Positions 1 through 12,958 are shown, counted from the first letter of the stretch. The stretch is DNA of 64,000 nt from Lota lota (GCA_026745465.1 JACYXH010000476.1:241001-305000); one strand, 5' to 3'. Notes: a model not told the origin generated them from the letters alone. A program made the numbers and translations.

Positions 1-271
1 AAAAAGAAAATACTCAGAATGGAGAGGAAACCAATTGTTTAATTGTTATAAACATGAACGGCACAGTGAACAGACTCCACAAGGTTTCATATAGTTATGA
101 CATAATAATAAAAATCTTTAGGATCAGACAGACAAGCGCCACCATCAGCCCTGTGTGAGTCGTGTGGGGACAAAAGCAAACGGATACGTTCATGTGTGTG
201 TGTTGATTTGGTTGTGTGTGTGGTTGTCTTTATAATCTCTATCTGTGAATGTGCGTGTATGTACATCTCCA

Positions 272-308
<37 letters not shown>

Positions 309-479
309 AAATCTCCATCTGTGTGTGTGTGTGTGTGTGCGTGTGTGTGTAAATTTCTATTTGTGTGTGTTTTTGCATGTATGTAAATCTCCATCTATGT
401 GTGTGTGTGCGTGTATGTACATCTCCGTGTGTGTATGTGTGTGTGCGTGCATGCACATCTCCATGTGTGTGTGTGCTCC

Positions 480-2779
480 TCAGACCAGGATCGTGGCCAT
501 GAGCAGGGAGATGAGGGAGGTGAGCAGCAGGGGCAGCAGGGGCAGTGCGTTGGGCCCAGGAGCTGCGTTGCAGAGGTCTGTGAAGCAGCAGGACTTGGTG
601 ATTTGAACGAGGTTGGTGTTGGGCATGCCGGGCACCGGGATACTTTCAACAGAGTTGCAGGCTAACAACGGCAAACACCCCTTCGTCTTTATGTCCACGC
701 CAGCTGGGGAACCAGAGACCAGAGCGTCATTTAAGATAAGAGATGAGATATGCTAAGATGACACTTTGTTCATCTCACCCCTAACCCTCATCTGTGGAGG
801 GAAAGTTGTAACAGAAATAGAAACCACTAGGGCAGAGCCCTCTTAGTGGATTAGACCACTAATTTGCAGACTAAAGCTTGTCAGTTGAGGAGTTGCAAAT
901 TTTGTTATGTTAAGCACATGCTTTCATTATTATTATAGTCTCCCCAGGAACATTTAATGGCTACAACATTAAAATCATAGTTTAGAAGTGAATCCCGCTA
1001 GCTCAACAAATGCATAAGGCATATTGAAAAGGCTGTAACGCACATAGACTGTATAAAATACGTGTTAAAGCTGACTTTAGATATGTTTAAATTGGTGGAA
1101 ACTATTGCTGTTCTTTTTTCCCGCACCAAAAACAAAAGCGCCTACAAAACGAGTAGGCCTACTCGTTCTGGACCGTGTATTCAATTGCAGCTTTTGGGAA
1201 GCCTAATTCTTCCATCACTAATAGTAACTACAATCAAATGTAGAAACAAAATATAGAAATGGCTAAGATTTAACACCACATTTGTGACTTATGACATTTC
1301 TTGAATATAAAAAAAACTAGATTTATGAATTTAGTTCAATAATAGTCTGGATGGATTGCTCTTAGTCTATGAATTATAATCGTATATTATATAGACCAAT
1401 ATACAATTGGTCGATGCCTACAGGTTAGGCTGAAGACAACGGGGTTCCAACACAGAACCTTTGGGCTGGGAGTTAACACCTTCACCACATGAATATCTTG
1501 CCACTGGTCATTTGGCTGCATGGTTCAATTTCCCAGCCAAGGTATTAGATGGTTTCAATCTGAAACATCCGCTAATTAAAATGTTCCTCGTCTATTTTCA
1601 GCATAAATAAATTCTGGATGTTGTGCAACGTTCCAGCGGAAGAATGCCGTCCGGCAGGTAAGCCGCGACTACATCCGACAGCAGACATTCGGAGAACGGG
1701 GAGGCGGTATGGACTGGCGTTACCCGCTTCGTAGCACGCGCATATCTCTGGGGCTCCGTGTGCTGCGCATGCGCACGCTCACCTGCATTCCCGGATCCAC
1801 TGAAGCACAGCTCGCCCAAGTTGCACGTCACCTTGGATGTCAAACACAAGCCCCCGATGCCGAGGTCGCATTTGTAGCACTGCAACGCATTGGCTGCAGG
1901 ACAAAAACCACACACACAATCGATTAGCATCATTACATTTAAACCATGTAGTAAGCTTTTATCACAAGCGTCCTTGTTAAGTGGATCCAGATAAATGTCC
2001 TTAAGGGGGAACCGTCAAGCTCGGCTATTTCCTCCTACTGAGGAAGAGATGATGTCATCTAGAGATTTTCTAAGAATGTCCGGGATCAAACCCAGTACCT
2101 TTCATCTGGGAGTCTGATTCCCTAAACGGGGTCTTATTAATACGGACAAGCTGGAGGAAGTCTGCACGGACACTGGCGGCGGGGGCCCCTGCACGGCCAC
2201 TGGTGGTGGGGGCCTGTGCATGGCCACTGGTGGTGGGGGCCCCAGCGGCTTGCCCGTCAGCGCCGGCCCATTTATTGGGGAAATGACTACAGAATCCCCA
2301 AAGCACACTTTAAGGTTGAACATAACTACTCCTTTCTGTTAACATTCATGTGTATTTACAGGTCATTAGTGCGTATTATTTTTGATAGTTTTATATTAAG
2401 GGCACAAAGAAATAGTCAACCAAATTCCAGGGACATTAAATATTTATGGTTTGCTGACATTTATTTTAATTTTTATTATTTTATTATTTTATCATATTTA
2501 TTTATTTATCATTTATATTCTTTTTTATCCTGTCGGGCTGTTTTTTCCTAACATTTAATCCAACTAGCTACTTGAAATTGCATAGCTAGTATGCATGTTG
2601 GGATTTGGTTTCTAAGGCTTTTTTTTTCAATATTAACCGTCTGAACAGATTCATGTGATCATCTGACTGTAATGTAGCACAACAAGCCAAGTGGGAGAAA
2701 AAGCACAACAAAGAAATTTTTCCTTACCGACTGCGACGAGAAGTCCGGCAGCGAAGAGGCGGAGGAGAATTCCGTTCAT
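480..2779 (-). CDS. Ly6/uPAR-domain GPI-anchored protein, copy A
   Basis: This three-exon gene encodes 128 residues: exon 1 at 2728-2779, exon 2 at 1783-1893 and exon 3 at 480-703. The phases join cleanly (52+111+224 nt). Exon 1 gives a signal peptide starting MNGILLRLFAAG. The mature part starts LQCYKC and has ten cysteines in the Ly6 order, ending with CCFTDLCN. A hydrophobic tail (PLLPLLLTSLISLLM) follows and looks like a GPI-attachment signal. Such proteins sit on the outer cell surface; the ligand is unknown. The stop codon is followed almost at once by a GT-rich repeat in the 3'UTR. Copy C encodes nearly the same protein, with three differences. Upstream, copy A lacks the TATA-bearing flank present in copies B and D, so its expression is uncertain. 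I do not recognise which named fish Ly6 gene this is. Confidence 0.85.
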
Positions 2780-4486
2780 TTTGGCAGATGTTCCAGATGA
2801 TGTTCCTCGGGCTAGCTGTTGAAGCTAGAGCAGACAGAGCTGGTATTTCTGCACTTCTTTATTCCCATTAAATTACGTTTGATTTGCATTATTGAAATTC
2901 ACCTGACTTGGGGCTCAGTCAACTGCTTTGCATTCCACAGGTGTAGGCCTAGTGTAGGCGCTGGATTGAACTACCTTCATTGTGGTCATGCCTGGAGGGT
3001 GTGGGCCCCAACGCCACGGGGTCGGTACCACTCTGAGCCTGGGAGTTGTGCTTTATCTGCAATTTTACCCAATTGAACTTATCCATAACCGCCGTTAAGT
3101 GTTGGTCAAACTGAAATGCGAGATCAGGGGAAATTAACGTGTTTGTTTAATAGTGTTTGTTATTCAGCACTTGATGTGTGTCACTTCGATGGGCAAGTCG
3201 ACAATGAGTCGCGCCACACCCAGGCGAAAACTCTCCGCCTCTGTTTGAGCACAAACCACAGCACTCTGGGGATTGCTGTAAATCATCATTAAGTAAACAC
3301 TGATACGAGTAATAATGGTTTAAGCTTTAATCCTTTTTTTATTACCTATGTATGAAGGTAGGTTTATATTCCATACTTTTGCACACAATGCTCTGAGAGG
3401 ACACCTGGGGGCCAATTCAGGAAAAGCAGATGCGTGGTAGATCAGCAAAATCCAAGGAAGACAGAGGGACACTGATGTATGAAAAGAAAATAGAAGTTTA
3501 TTGTGAACTCCAAATCCTGCTCACTTTCCACAGAAACAAAGACAACACGCATACATTATTAATTAAAAGTGGGATGAAGACATAATATCCTTATTGTTCT
3601 GGGGGGGGGGGGGGCATTAACCAAGGAGAGAGGACACGTGTGAGGAGAAACGAGGTGGGGAGGGCAACGGGGTTCTCGGGAGGACGTCTGATATGGTGTT
3701 GTTTTTGACACTTCCGGAAATAAATAATTCTACTTTGAATGAAGAGGGATGCTAGTAGAATCAGCGCGCTGAAGTATGAGCTCCTCTTTGCGAGACAAGT
3801 GAGACCGTGCTGGTTTTAAACGGTCTTTAAAAAAAAATGGGCCAGTAGGGTTAATATAGGGTCGTTTACATTCTCTCTATGTAGCGGTACCAATCCATAG
3901 CACGGTCTCACCGACAGAGGGCGCTGCCGGACCAAACGGGGAAAATGTAAATTCAAGAGCCTTGACCGGGCTCTTGAAGCTGGACGCGGCCTGCAGCTGC
4001 TGGTAGGCCATGGGGTGGATCTTAAAGCCGTAGAGCCTGAGAGAGAGGGGAGGAAACACACAGACAGGTTAGGTCAGACCCCCTAAACGACGACACAAGA
4101 CATGCACGATCGGTATTGGAAATACTGTTCCCTTCCTTCTCTGCCTCCCTTCCCCCACTGCTCTCTCTTCCTCTATTCCCCCACCTCTCATTCTTCCTCT
4201 ATTCCCAACCTCTCTTCCTCTATTCCCCCACCTCTCTCATTCTTCCTCTATTCCCAACCTCTCTTCCTCTATTCCCCACCTCCCTCCATTCGTGACATTG
4301 GTGTTTGACTATAAGCTTCTGGGTGGGTCAATCTGAGCGCATGGTGATCATAATGTGACAATGTGTGGTACACATTTCTCTCTCCTCTCTCGTAAATGAA
4401 TCCAAAAACGTAGCAGGAGAGACCAAGCCCTCCACCCTCCCCCCAAACACTCAAATCACAGCAATGTTTATATACAGCAAACGTTA

Positions 4487-4771
4487 TGTTATAAGGAACA
4501 GAGCGAGGGGACCCAAATGCCCGACACAGTGAGGCGGAGAGGTTCAAAAGGAGGCAGGAACAGGGACTGGACAAGTATTATAAGCCGGGAACGAAGATAC
4601 TGACTGGAGTAGAGTAAACGACGAACTAGCGCCGGCTGCTCGGAGATCCAGGGGAGAAATAGGGTGCGTTGATTGGTGTTTGACGGCAGGTATGTAAACA
4701 AGTGGAAAGAGGGAGCACGTGGAATAGTGGCTGCCGGCACCCGCTAGATGGCGGAAGTGGACGGCGTGACA
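4487..4771. mobile_element. Short LTR-like insertion in CSNK2B copy 1
   Basis: This 285-bp segment is absent from the complete CSNK2B intron, where 'gcaatgtt' runs straight into 'ttcatag'. It starts TGTTATAAGG and ends GGCGTGACA, close to the ends of the larger insertion at 6084-6642. It shares an inner stretch with it (aaatagggtgcgt) and a 'ggcgcc'-like word near the 3' end. It looks like an internally deleted member of the same family. I could not see a clean target-site duplication here. Confidence 0.55.
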
Positions 4772-6083
4772 TGTTTTCATACCGTTTGTTTGATGGCTCA
4801 TGACTGCGAGAACATTGTGTCTGCCATGATTTGTATTCGCCGTCATTAGGGCTGGTCAATATTTATTCTAAAAATAGAAATATCGCCACACAGATTAACT
4901 GTAAACGAAACCACTTTATGACTCACCACTATCGTATAGTTAGGGATATCAAGTGGTCAAGTGTTATAAAGTAGCCTCATTTTCGGTTAGTGTGTTATAA
5001 AGTGGTGCAGTCTATGTATAAACGACCACACACACACCTACACGTGTACCGCCTGGTCCTAAATCCCCCCCACCTGGGGACAAACTGGTTGGCGGGCCTC
5101 TGGGGCCGGTATTCTGGGTGCACCATGAAGAGCATGTGGGGGAAGCCTGTGCCGAAGTAGGCCCCGTCGGTGTGGTGGTGGCGGGATGACTTGGGGGTGT
5201 AGACGTCCATGCACTTGGGACAGTACAGCTTCACTATCGCCTCGCCGAGGATGTCTGACAGACCTGGAGGAGGAGGGGGGGGGGGAGAGTGGCAGAGAAG
5301 GGGGAGGGAGAGGAAGGATGAGAGGAAGAAGGGATAGAGGGGAGAGATGGAAAGAGAGGAAGAGAGGGGGGAAATAGGAAGGGAAAGAGGGAAGTGGGAG
5401 GAATGTGAGAGGTAGAGAAGTAGCAAGAGAGGATGAAAGGGGGAGAAAACAAGGTTTGGACGTAGATGCAAGAATGTCCTTCAATGAATGGCTCGTTCAA
5501 ATTCCTTGGCTCAAGTAAGAATAAGGAACGAGCGACAGGAGCGTTTATTTAAATGTGTAGACAGGCATCAACTTTAGGTTAAAATGGACTGGTGGGTCGT
5601 TATAAACTGGTGATAGAGGCCTACATTACCCAGCATAACAGTGTTTATAATGCTAGACTAGGGGGTCCCATGTTCCAGGTCTGAGGCAGGGTTAGGGGAG
5701 ACTTGCTGGACTTTGGACTCACCGATAGGCAGCATGGACTGGTTCTCATAGTAGACCCGGGACAATAGCCAAAGTCCCCCTGTTGGTACTCCTCCAACTG
5801 GTGGGAGGGGGGGAGGGGGGGAACAGAGACAAGGTTCATGTCTATAATGTCAACATTGTGTATATAAATACATATCTTGTATTTTATGTGTAGTTCTTAC
5901 TCTTATTTAAATAAAAAAGATGAATCTCTAATTCCTAATCCTGAAGTGTACTTTTTGCAATGACAGCCTCGTTTCCCGTCTGGATTAATAAAGCACGTCT
6001 CATTTTATGAGCAGAAGAGGTACCAGGAGAACTTACCTACTCTTAACACAGGTGCTTTACTGAATCAATGGAAAGGCCGTTTA

Positions 6084-6642
6084 TGTTATGGTTCGAACTT
6101 AGGACCCAAACGCGAGACACACACGACGAGATGGGAGAAGGGTTAAAGGGATTTATTCGGGAAAACGGGCTAGGGCTAGGCAGACGGGTAGTCAGGCAGG
6201 CGGGGGTCGTAAACAGACGGGCTTAGCAGACAGATAGCGTAGGCAGGTGGGTAGTCAGGCAGGCGAGGGGTCGTTCACGGGAGGACAGTCAGGCGATCGG
6301 GAGACAGGAGACAGGGAAGGATCCGGGGAGGAACTGAACACAGGGAAAGACGGGTTAAGGAGAGGCAGGTACAGGTACAGGTACAGGTACAGGTACAGGT
6401 ACAGGTACATAGATTAACTCTAATAGACCGCTGGGACGAAGTACTGACTCAGTGAGAATAGCAAACGAACTGGCGCCGGCTGCTAGGAAGAGTGGTGGAT
6501 AAATAGGGTGCGTAGATTGCTTGATTGCAGGCAGGAGTGTAGAGCGGGGTGCACGTGGTTAATTGATGACGGGGAGGTAAACAGAGGCACATGGGGGAGT
6601 GGCAGCTGGCGCCACTAGGTGGTGGCAGAGGGCGACGTGACA
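6084..6642. mobile_element. LTR-like insertion (probable solo LTR) in CSNK2B copy 1
   Basis: The complete CSNK2B intron reads 'ccgtttacggttctgg' (allowing one change). In this copy the same sequence is split by 559 bp that begin TGTTATGG and end GACGTGACA, flanked on both sides by the 5-bp direct repeat GTTTA (6079-6083 and 6643-6647). TG...CA ends with a 5-bp target duplication are typical of LTR retrotransposons. There is no coding region, so it is most simply a solo LTR. An inner run of a 6-bp GTACAG repeat lies at about 6,367-6,409. The twin copy is at 19,669-20,235. Confidence 0.7.
6367..6409. repeat. (GTACAG)n hexanucleotide repeat
   Basis: About seven tandem copies of a 6-bp unit lie inside the LTR-like insertion. 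The homologous insertion of unit 2 has a longer array at about 19,946-20,001. Confidence 0.85.
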
Positions 6643-6730
6643 GTTTATGGTTCTGGCATTCAGTCCATCAATAAACTCTCCGCATGTGGTAGAGTCACTG
6701 TGGCTACTCAGTGTGCTGCAGTCTCTCTCC

Positions 6731-6790
<60 letters not shown>

Positions 6791-7674
6791 GAAGCAGGAC
6801 TGACCGTCTGGGCTATGCCAGGGTAGGTGTAATAAAACGACTCATTGGAATCGATTGAGAAATGTTGACTTTACAGTGGTCTTTATCCAGAAAAACCGCA
6901 GCTCCCATGTTTACTTGTATTTGTTTACCAGCGGGTCCTCGGCTCAGGACGTTGCTGTGGATGCTGATGGCACACACGTCATCTGCAACATGTCAGTATT
7001 GTATGGTAGTATTGAATAACACACAGGATCTACCGTAGGTAGACTGCAATCATCCTTTGTTTCATAGTTGTATGCCTGATTATCGGCTGAATAGGGCTTT
7101 GTGTTCAGGTTTTTAATGACAATGTGGTAACACTTTACAATAAGGGTACATTAATTCACCTTAGTTGAAGCTGTAATAAGCATTAACTAACAATGAACTA
7201 ACAGTTAATGTCCAGTCTGTGACCTGCGCTATACTGCATCCCAATTTAGATTCACATTCACGTTGTGTTGCAACTTCGCACAAAAAGAAAATCCTCCGAA
7301 TGGAGAGGAAACCAATTGTTTAATTGTTATAAACATGAACGGCACAGTGAACAGACTCAACAAGGTTTCATATAGTTATGACATAATCATAAAAATCTTT
7401 AGGATCAGACAGACAAGCGCCACCATCAGCCCTGTGTGAGTCGTGTGGGGACAAAAGCAAACGGATACGTTCATGTGTGTGTTGATTTGGTTGTGTGTGT
7501 GTGGTTGTCTTTATTATCTCTATCTGTGTATGTGCGTGTATGTACATCTCCATCTGTGTGTGTGTGTTTGTGTGCGTGTATGTACATCTCCGTGTGTGTG
7601 TGTATGTGTGTGTGCATGCATGCACATCTCCATGTGTGTGTGTGTGTGCACATCTCCATGTGTGTGTGTGCTCC

Positions 7675-9257
7675 TCAGACCAGGACCGTGGCCATGAGCA
7701 GGGAGGTGAGGGAGGTGAGCAGCAGGGGCAGCAGGGCCAGTGCGTTGGGCCCAGGAGCTGCGTTGCAGAGGTCTGTGACGCAGCAGGTCTTGGTGATTTG
7801 AAAGAGGTTGGTGTTGGGCCAGCCGGGCACCGGGATATTTTCATTAGAGTTGCAGGCTAATAACGGCAAACACCCCTTCGTCTTTATGTCCACGCCAGCT
7901 GGGGAACCAGAGACCAGAGCGTCATTTAAGATAAGAGATGAGATATGCTAAGATGGAAAAGGATCTCCCCAGGAACATTTAATGGATACAACATTAAAAT
8001 CACAGTTTAGAAGTGTATCCCGCTAGCTCAACAACAGCAAAAGGCATATTGAAAATGCTGTAACGCACAGAGACTGTATAAAATACGTGTTAAAGCTGAC
8101 TTTAGATATGTTTAAATTGGTGGAAACTATTGCTGTTCTTTTTTCCCGCACCTAAAACAAAAGAACCTACAAAACGAGTATGCCTACTCGTTCAGGACCG
8201 TGTATTCAATTGCAGCTTTTGGGAAGACCACTCACCTGCATTCCCGGATCCACTGAAGCACAGCTCGCCCAAGTTGCACGTCACCTTGGATGTCAAACAC
8301 AAGCCCCCGATGCCGAGGTCGCATTTGTAGCACTGCAACGCATTGGCTGCGGGACAAAAACCACACACACAATCGATTAGCATCATTACATTTCAACCAT
8401 GTAGTAAGCTTTTATCACAAGCGTCCTTGTTTAGTGGATCCAGATAAATCACCTTAAGGGGGAACCGTCAAGCTCGGCTATTTCCTCCTACTGAGGAAGA
8501 GATGATGTCATCTAGAGATTTTTAAAGAATGTCCGGGATCAAACCCAGTACCTTTCATCTGGGAGTCTGATACCCTAAACGGGGTCTTATTAATACGGAC
8601 AAGTTGGAGGAAGTCTGCACGGACACTGGCGGCGGGGGCCCCTGCACGGCCACTGGTGGTGGGGGCCCCAGCGGCTTGCCCGTCAGCGCCGGCCCATTTA
8701 TTGGGGAAATGACTACAGAATCCCCAGAGCACACTTTAAGGTTGAACATAACTACTCCTTTCTGTTAATATTCATGTGCATTTACAGGTCACTAGTGCGT
8801 ATTATTTTTGATAGTTTTATATTAAGGGCACAAAGAAATAGTCAACCAGATTCCAGGGACACGTAATATTTATGGTTTGGTGACATTTATTTTATCATTA
8901 ATATATTATTTTTATTATTATTATTATTATTGTTATTATTATATTATTATTATTGTTATTATTATTATTTTATCATATTTATTTATTTATCATTTATATT
9001 ATTTTTTATCCTGTCGGGCTGTTTTTTCCTAACATTTAATCAAACTAGCTACTTGAAATTGCATAGCTAGTTTGCATGTTGGGATTTGGTTTCTAAGGCT
9101 TTTGCTTTCAATATTAACCGTCTGAACAGATTCATGTGATCATCTGACTGTAATATAGCACAAGCCAAGTGGGAGAAAAAGCACAACAAAGAAAGTTTTC
9201 CTTACCGACTGCGACGAGAAGTCCAGCAGCGAAGACGCGGAGGAGAATTCCGTTCAT
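7675..9257 (-). CDS. Ly6/uPAR-domain GPI-anchored protein, copy B
   Basis: The exons are 9206-9257, 8236-8346 and 7675-7898, giving 128 residues. The signal peptide starts MNGILLRVFAAG. Exon 2 is the same as in copy A (LQCYKC to the LGELCF part). Exon 3 differs in the middle loop (SNENIPVPGWPNTNLF) and in CCVTDLCN, and ends with a hydrophobic GPI-type tail finishing MATVLV. All ten Ly6 cysteines are present. This copy keeps a TATA-like box and GC-rich flank about 90 bp upstream of the ATG, so it is the best candidate for an expressed member of the family. Intron 2 is shorter than in A and C because it lacks about 1 kb of inserted sequence. Confidence 0.87.
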
Positions 9258-9347
9258 TTTGGCAGATGTTCCAGATGACTTCCTCGGGCTAGCTGTTGAA
9301 CGTGTCCGAACGGTAACGGTTATTCCAGATTGAAGGGGCGGCGGTGC

Positions 9348-9355
9348 TATTTATA
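9348..9355 (-). promoter_or_regulatory. TATA-like box upstream of Ly6-B
   Basis: On the minus strand the word TATAAATA lies about 90 bp before the Ly6-B start codon, next to a GC-rich 'ccgccgcccc' stretch. Ly6-D has the same box at 23,280-23,287. Copies A, C and E have different sequence here. Confidence 0.6.
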
Positions 9356-9399
9356 CTGTTTATAACATGCCGCCCACGTCTCGCGGTGTCACCGTTAAC

Positions 9400-12300
9400 A
9401 ACATTAAAGGGAGGGTTTGGACCTCCACGCCCACCTGTTGGAGCTGAGAACCAAAATGGAGACCGCCTTTGTAACAGTACGTGTGGGACACAGTATCCAC
9501 GACAAATGTTTTTTGTCGTGTGATTTTTGGCGGATATGATTTAAACTCATTTTTAAACCCAATACAAAAATTACACGACCAAAATAAACCAACTTTGGAA
9601 AACTTTTCGAGGTTTTCTTCAAATATAAAATTGCTGCATTTTAAGAAAACAATCCACGTACATCATATTAAAACAACCAAATAAACAATAATAGCTGAAG
9701 TGTAAAGAAAGCCATAGCATATAGATATACTGGCCAAAATGATGTGCCGTAGAATGGCATGTATGAATCATATATATTTAAATTATATGTTGTTGACAGA
9801 TTATGTATTATTGGTTAGGCTAAATAAAAACGGTTTTATGGCAAAAAGGCCAGAATTGTATAATTTAATCTCCACTGGTTTCCATGGTGGCTCAATGCAT
9901 AAATCATTGACAAGCCTTTATCAAAATCCCTTCAATTTTATCAAATAACCCATGCCTAAAGTGCCATTACAGTTGTTGATATGAAAGCAACATCTATGCC
10001 TATATAAAGGCCCTTGAATCAGTCAATATGAACGCCATGCCTATCAAGGACCTTAAAGTAGTCCATTTGAAAGCCAAACCCATATAAAAGCCCTTAAATT
10101 AGTCAATACGAAGCCATATATATTCAACCTTAAATGAGTCAAAATGACTTGCATTCCTAATATAAAAACCCTTCAATGAGTCACACAGCCATCTTATGAA
10201 TTGGTACAAGCATGGCCGTACCTGGTATTTGTTTACCACCAACACGCAGCCACATTTGCCACATCAGTTAAAGGCAAACTATAATATATTTGGCTTTGAC
10301 CTCAATAGGCCTACTATGTTAGTAATGGGAATCTAGAACCGCCAGAGCTGTGATTTTGGCACCTTTTTGTTCCCATTCAAATGGGAATAGGTTTGCTTTG
10401 CATTATAAAAATTCACTGAAATGGAGCCTCTGTCAATTCAATCTTATTTAAACCCCTGAACTGATGTCAAACGACTCTAAAGACACACACACGAGTAGCC
10501 TAATGTGTACAAGTTGGGCTGCAGGTTGATTACTTATTTGTTTTGTGTCCGGTGTGTCAGACAAACTGAGGGAAGCAGAATGTTGATGTGTGTTGTGCAT
10601 CAGGATTCATTCGCTCCTTAGTTTTTGTGGTAATAATCTGTGATGTTCCTTTCCGGGGAGCACCGGGGCTTTCAGGGAACGACAGAACCAGTCCCGTGAT
10701 CTTGTTTCTCCTTGGGCTACAGGGAGTTCACACTTGGATGCTCTGTATGTTGTTAATCATAACATTCAAATCAGACTGTAGACCTAAAGTTTTAATTCAC
10801 GATAAGGCCGTGCAAGGCAAGCACATGTTTACTCACAACACTACTGCCCGACATGTCGACATGTTTTCGGAATGCGACCATGCCTATAACTGATGTAATA
10901 TGTTGTGGGATGCCTCGAGTGACAGACTGTATATAAATGATCATATGAGGCAATTATCAGTGTGTTCCAGTCGAGATATCCCTGGAACTGTAGGGTTGGA
11001 CCCAAATCCAAAGCATGCCTTGGAAATACCGCTTCAACAGGATGGCCACGTCCTTGTCCCACCTGTACATGGGGAAGTCGATCCCTGTACTGTACAGGTT
11101 ATGTGTGAGCGCAGGTAAACATTGGTCTGTTTACCTGAAGGGGCAAGTTTCCTTTTCTATAAAACCAAGAGAGAACAAGGAACAGAAAACGGGTTAAACC
11201 ACGCCTTGTTAAAACCTGACCCAAATCCTCGCAGAGCGAACTAGGCTGCAGTACAATGACCAATTTTGTGTGCTGCAAAATAGCACTAAGCCATGCAAGT
11301 ATGGTCTTGTCCTGGGCGTATGACATTTCCATTTGTCCCAACTCTTTGCAAACTTAACAAAGAGAGACAATGTCTTTAGAAAATGGCATGCATGCCAGAG
11401 TATTGGTCAAATCAAATAATGTCTCAAACAGACGTTATGTCCACCACATCAATCGCAAAAGAGCATACAAAACATCACATTGTATGACTGATGCAGGCCG
11501 TGTGGTCATTTACAAGGGCTATTTAAAGATATTGTAGTTCAACTGTGATTTCCCAGACAACATGGAAAAACAACAGAACTATGAAGTTCAATTCTCGCTT
11601 CAAAAAGAAGGTTTCCTGGCAGTGAAGTTCCCTCTCTGTTGCCCACTGATCCCTATAGCTTGTCACAGGAATAGCACGTTAAGTTATCTAGGGGGACCAA
11701 CCAGGACAGACCCAGCAAAAAGACACTATTTAAATAGAAACTGTCCATTACAAATTGTATTGCAGTTCAAAGCCATAGATGGCTGATCTAATGAACAATC
11801 ATTATAAACACTAAGAAATGCTTAATAATGAGGTCATGTGTCATGGCCCAGTTTGCTGCCCATTTTATATTGAGTTACAAAGAAAAGTGACGGGTCCCCT
11901 CAGAAAAAGGGAAAAGCATGTGACGTCTGAGGCGTGGTGATTCAACACTTGAATGCGTGTTGCGTGTGAACAACCAAACACACGACAACTAGACTCAAGT
12001 CAACAAGCACACCAAGAGATTTGTTAAAATGCCGGGATACCGCACCCAACACCGCGGTGCTGCAGAGGCCTGTGGTCGCTCTGTGGTCTGACTTACAGAG
12101 GCTGGGATCTTCTCTAGTCGGTTCTCCATGGAAAAATGGGAACCTTCCAGTTTATTTCCCTGGGACACTGCTGCAACGCCGCAGGGGGAAAGCCCGTCAT
12201 AAGTCATCAGACGAAGCTATCCCAGGAGTTTTGGTGGACTGCTTTGCATTCCACAGGTGTGGGTCCCAACGCCACGCGGTCGGCACCACTCTGAGCCTGG

Positions 12301-12455
12301 GAGTTGTGCTTCATCTGCTATTTTACCCAATTTAACTTTTCCATAACCGCCGTTAAGTGCCGATACGTTCAATATTACATTCACCTGGATCTAATGCCAA
12401 TGAACGAATTGCGACATTTGTCAAAATGAAATGGGAGATGATGGGAAATGAACAT
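9400..12455. other. Non-coding stretch between Ly6-B and CSNK2B copy 2
   Basis: I see no gene here. The first 1.1 kb (to about 10,490) repeats at 23,320-24,380. The rest (10,490-12,230) is present only once in the window. From about 12,230 the sequence matches the Ly6 upstream flank of the other modules (about 2,925-3,145 and 28,565-28,960). Confidence 0.6.
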
Positions 12456-12922
12456 GTTGGTTCTCACAGTAGACCCGGGGACAACAGCCAAAGTCCCCCT
12501 GTTGGTACTTCTCCAACTGGGGGGGGGGGGGGGGGGGGGGGGGAAACGGTGGCAAGGTTAATTAATAATGCATTTAAAGTGCACCTCAACTGTCTGTAAT
12601 GTCAACATTTAACATTGTGTATATAGATATATCTTTGGTATTTTATGTGTAGTTCTTACTCTTATATAAAAAAAAAAGTTGAATCTCTAATTCCTAATCC
12701 TGAAGTATACTTTCTGCAATGACAGCCTAATTTGCCGTCTGGATTAATAAAGCACATCTCATTTTATGAGCAGAAGAGGTACCAGGAGAACTTACCTACT
12801 CTTAACACAGGTGCTTTACTGAATCAATGGAAAGCCGTTTATGATTCTGGCATTCAGTCCATCAATAAACTCTCTGCATGTGGTACAGTCACTGTGGCTA
12901 CTCAGTGTGCTGCAGTCTCTCT

Positions 12923-12958
<36 letters not shown>

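Larger units (their letters stand above)
3877..6826 (-). pseudogene. Truncated CSNK2B copy 1 (exons 7, 6, 5 and an exon 4 remnant)
   Basis: Exon 7 (3877-4036), exon 6 (5074-5263) and exon 5 (5723-5797) match the complete CSNK2B at 30,322-33,732. Exon 6 stays open and keeps the YCPKC half of the zinc finger, with a few changes (for example IPGEAM to ILGEAI). Exon 5 is 75 nt instead of 76: one C is lost after GYCP, shifting the frame before the second zinc-finger cysteine. Only about 20 nt of exon 4 remain (about 6,806-6,826), and exons 2 and 3 are absent. In exon 7 the normal ending AIR-stop is missing, because a deletion fused the exon to downstream sequence and created a new tail ending WIGTAT. 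There is no start codon or promoter. I call it a pseudogene; a transcribed non-coding role cannot be excluded. Confidence 0.85.

Noticed and set aside
5059..5484. A minus-strand frame of 141-158 codons reading through CSNK2B exon 6 and its upstream intron
   Set aside because: Only the exon 6 part is homologous to CK2 beta. The Leu/Ser/Pro-rich remainder is a pyrimidine-rich intron with a clear splice acceptor at the exon border.
6840..7030. Conserved frame repeated in each module (about 6,840-7,030, 13,005-13,208, 20,460-20,678, 24,860-25,068)
   Set aside because: It is conserved only because the modules are recent duplicates. The frame is interrupted differently among copies, and no known domain is recognised.
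10588..11786. Several frames of 60-101 codons in the region unique to unit 1
   Set aside because: They are short, without splice context or recognisable domains, and are compatible with chance.
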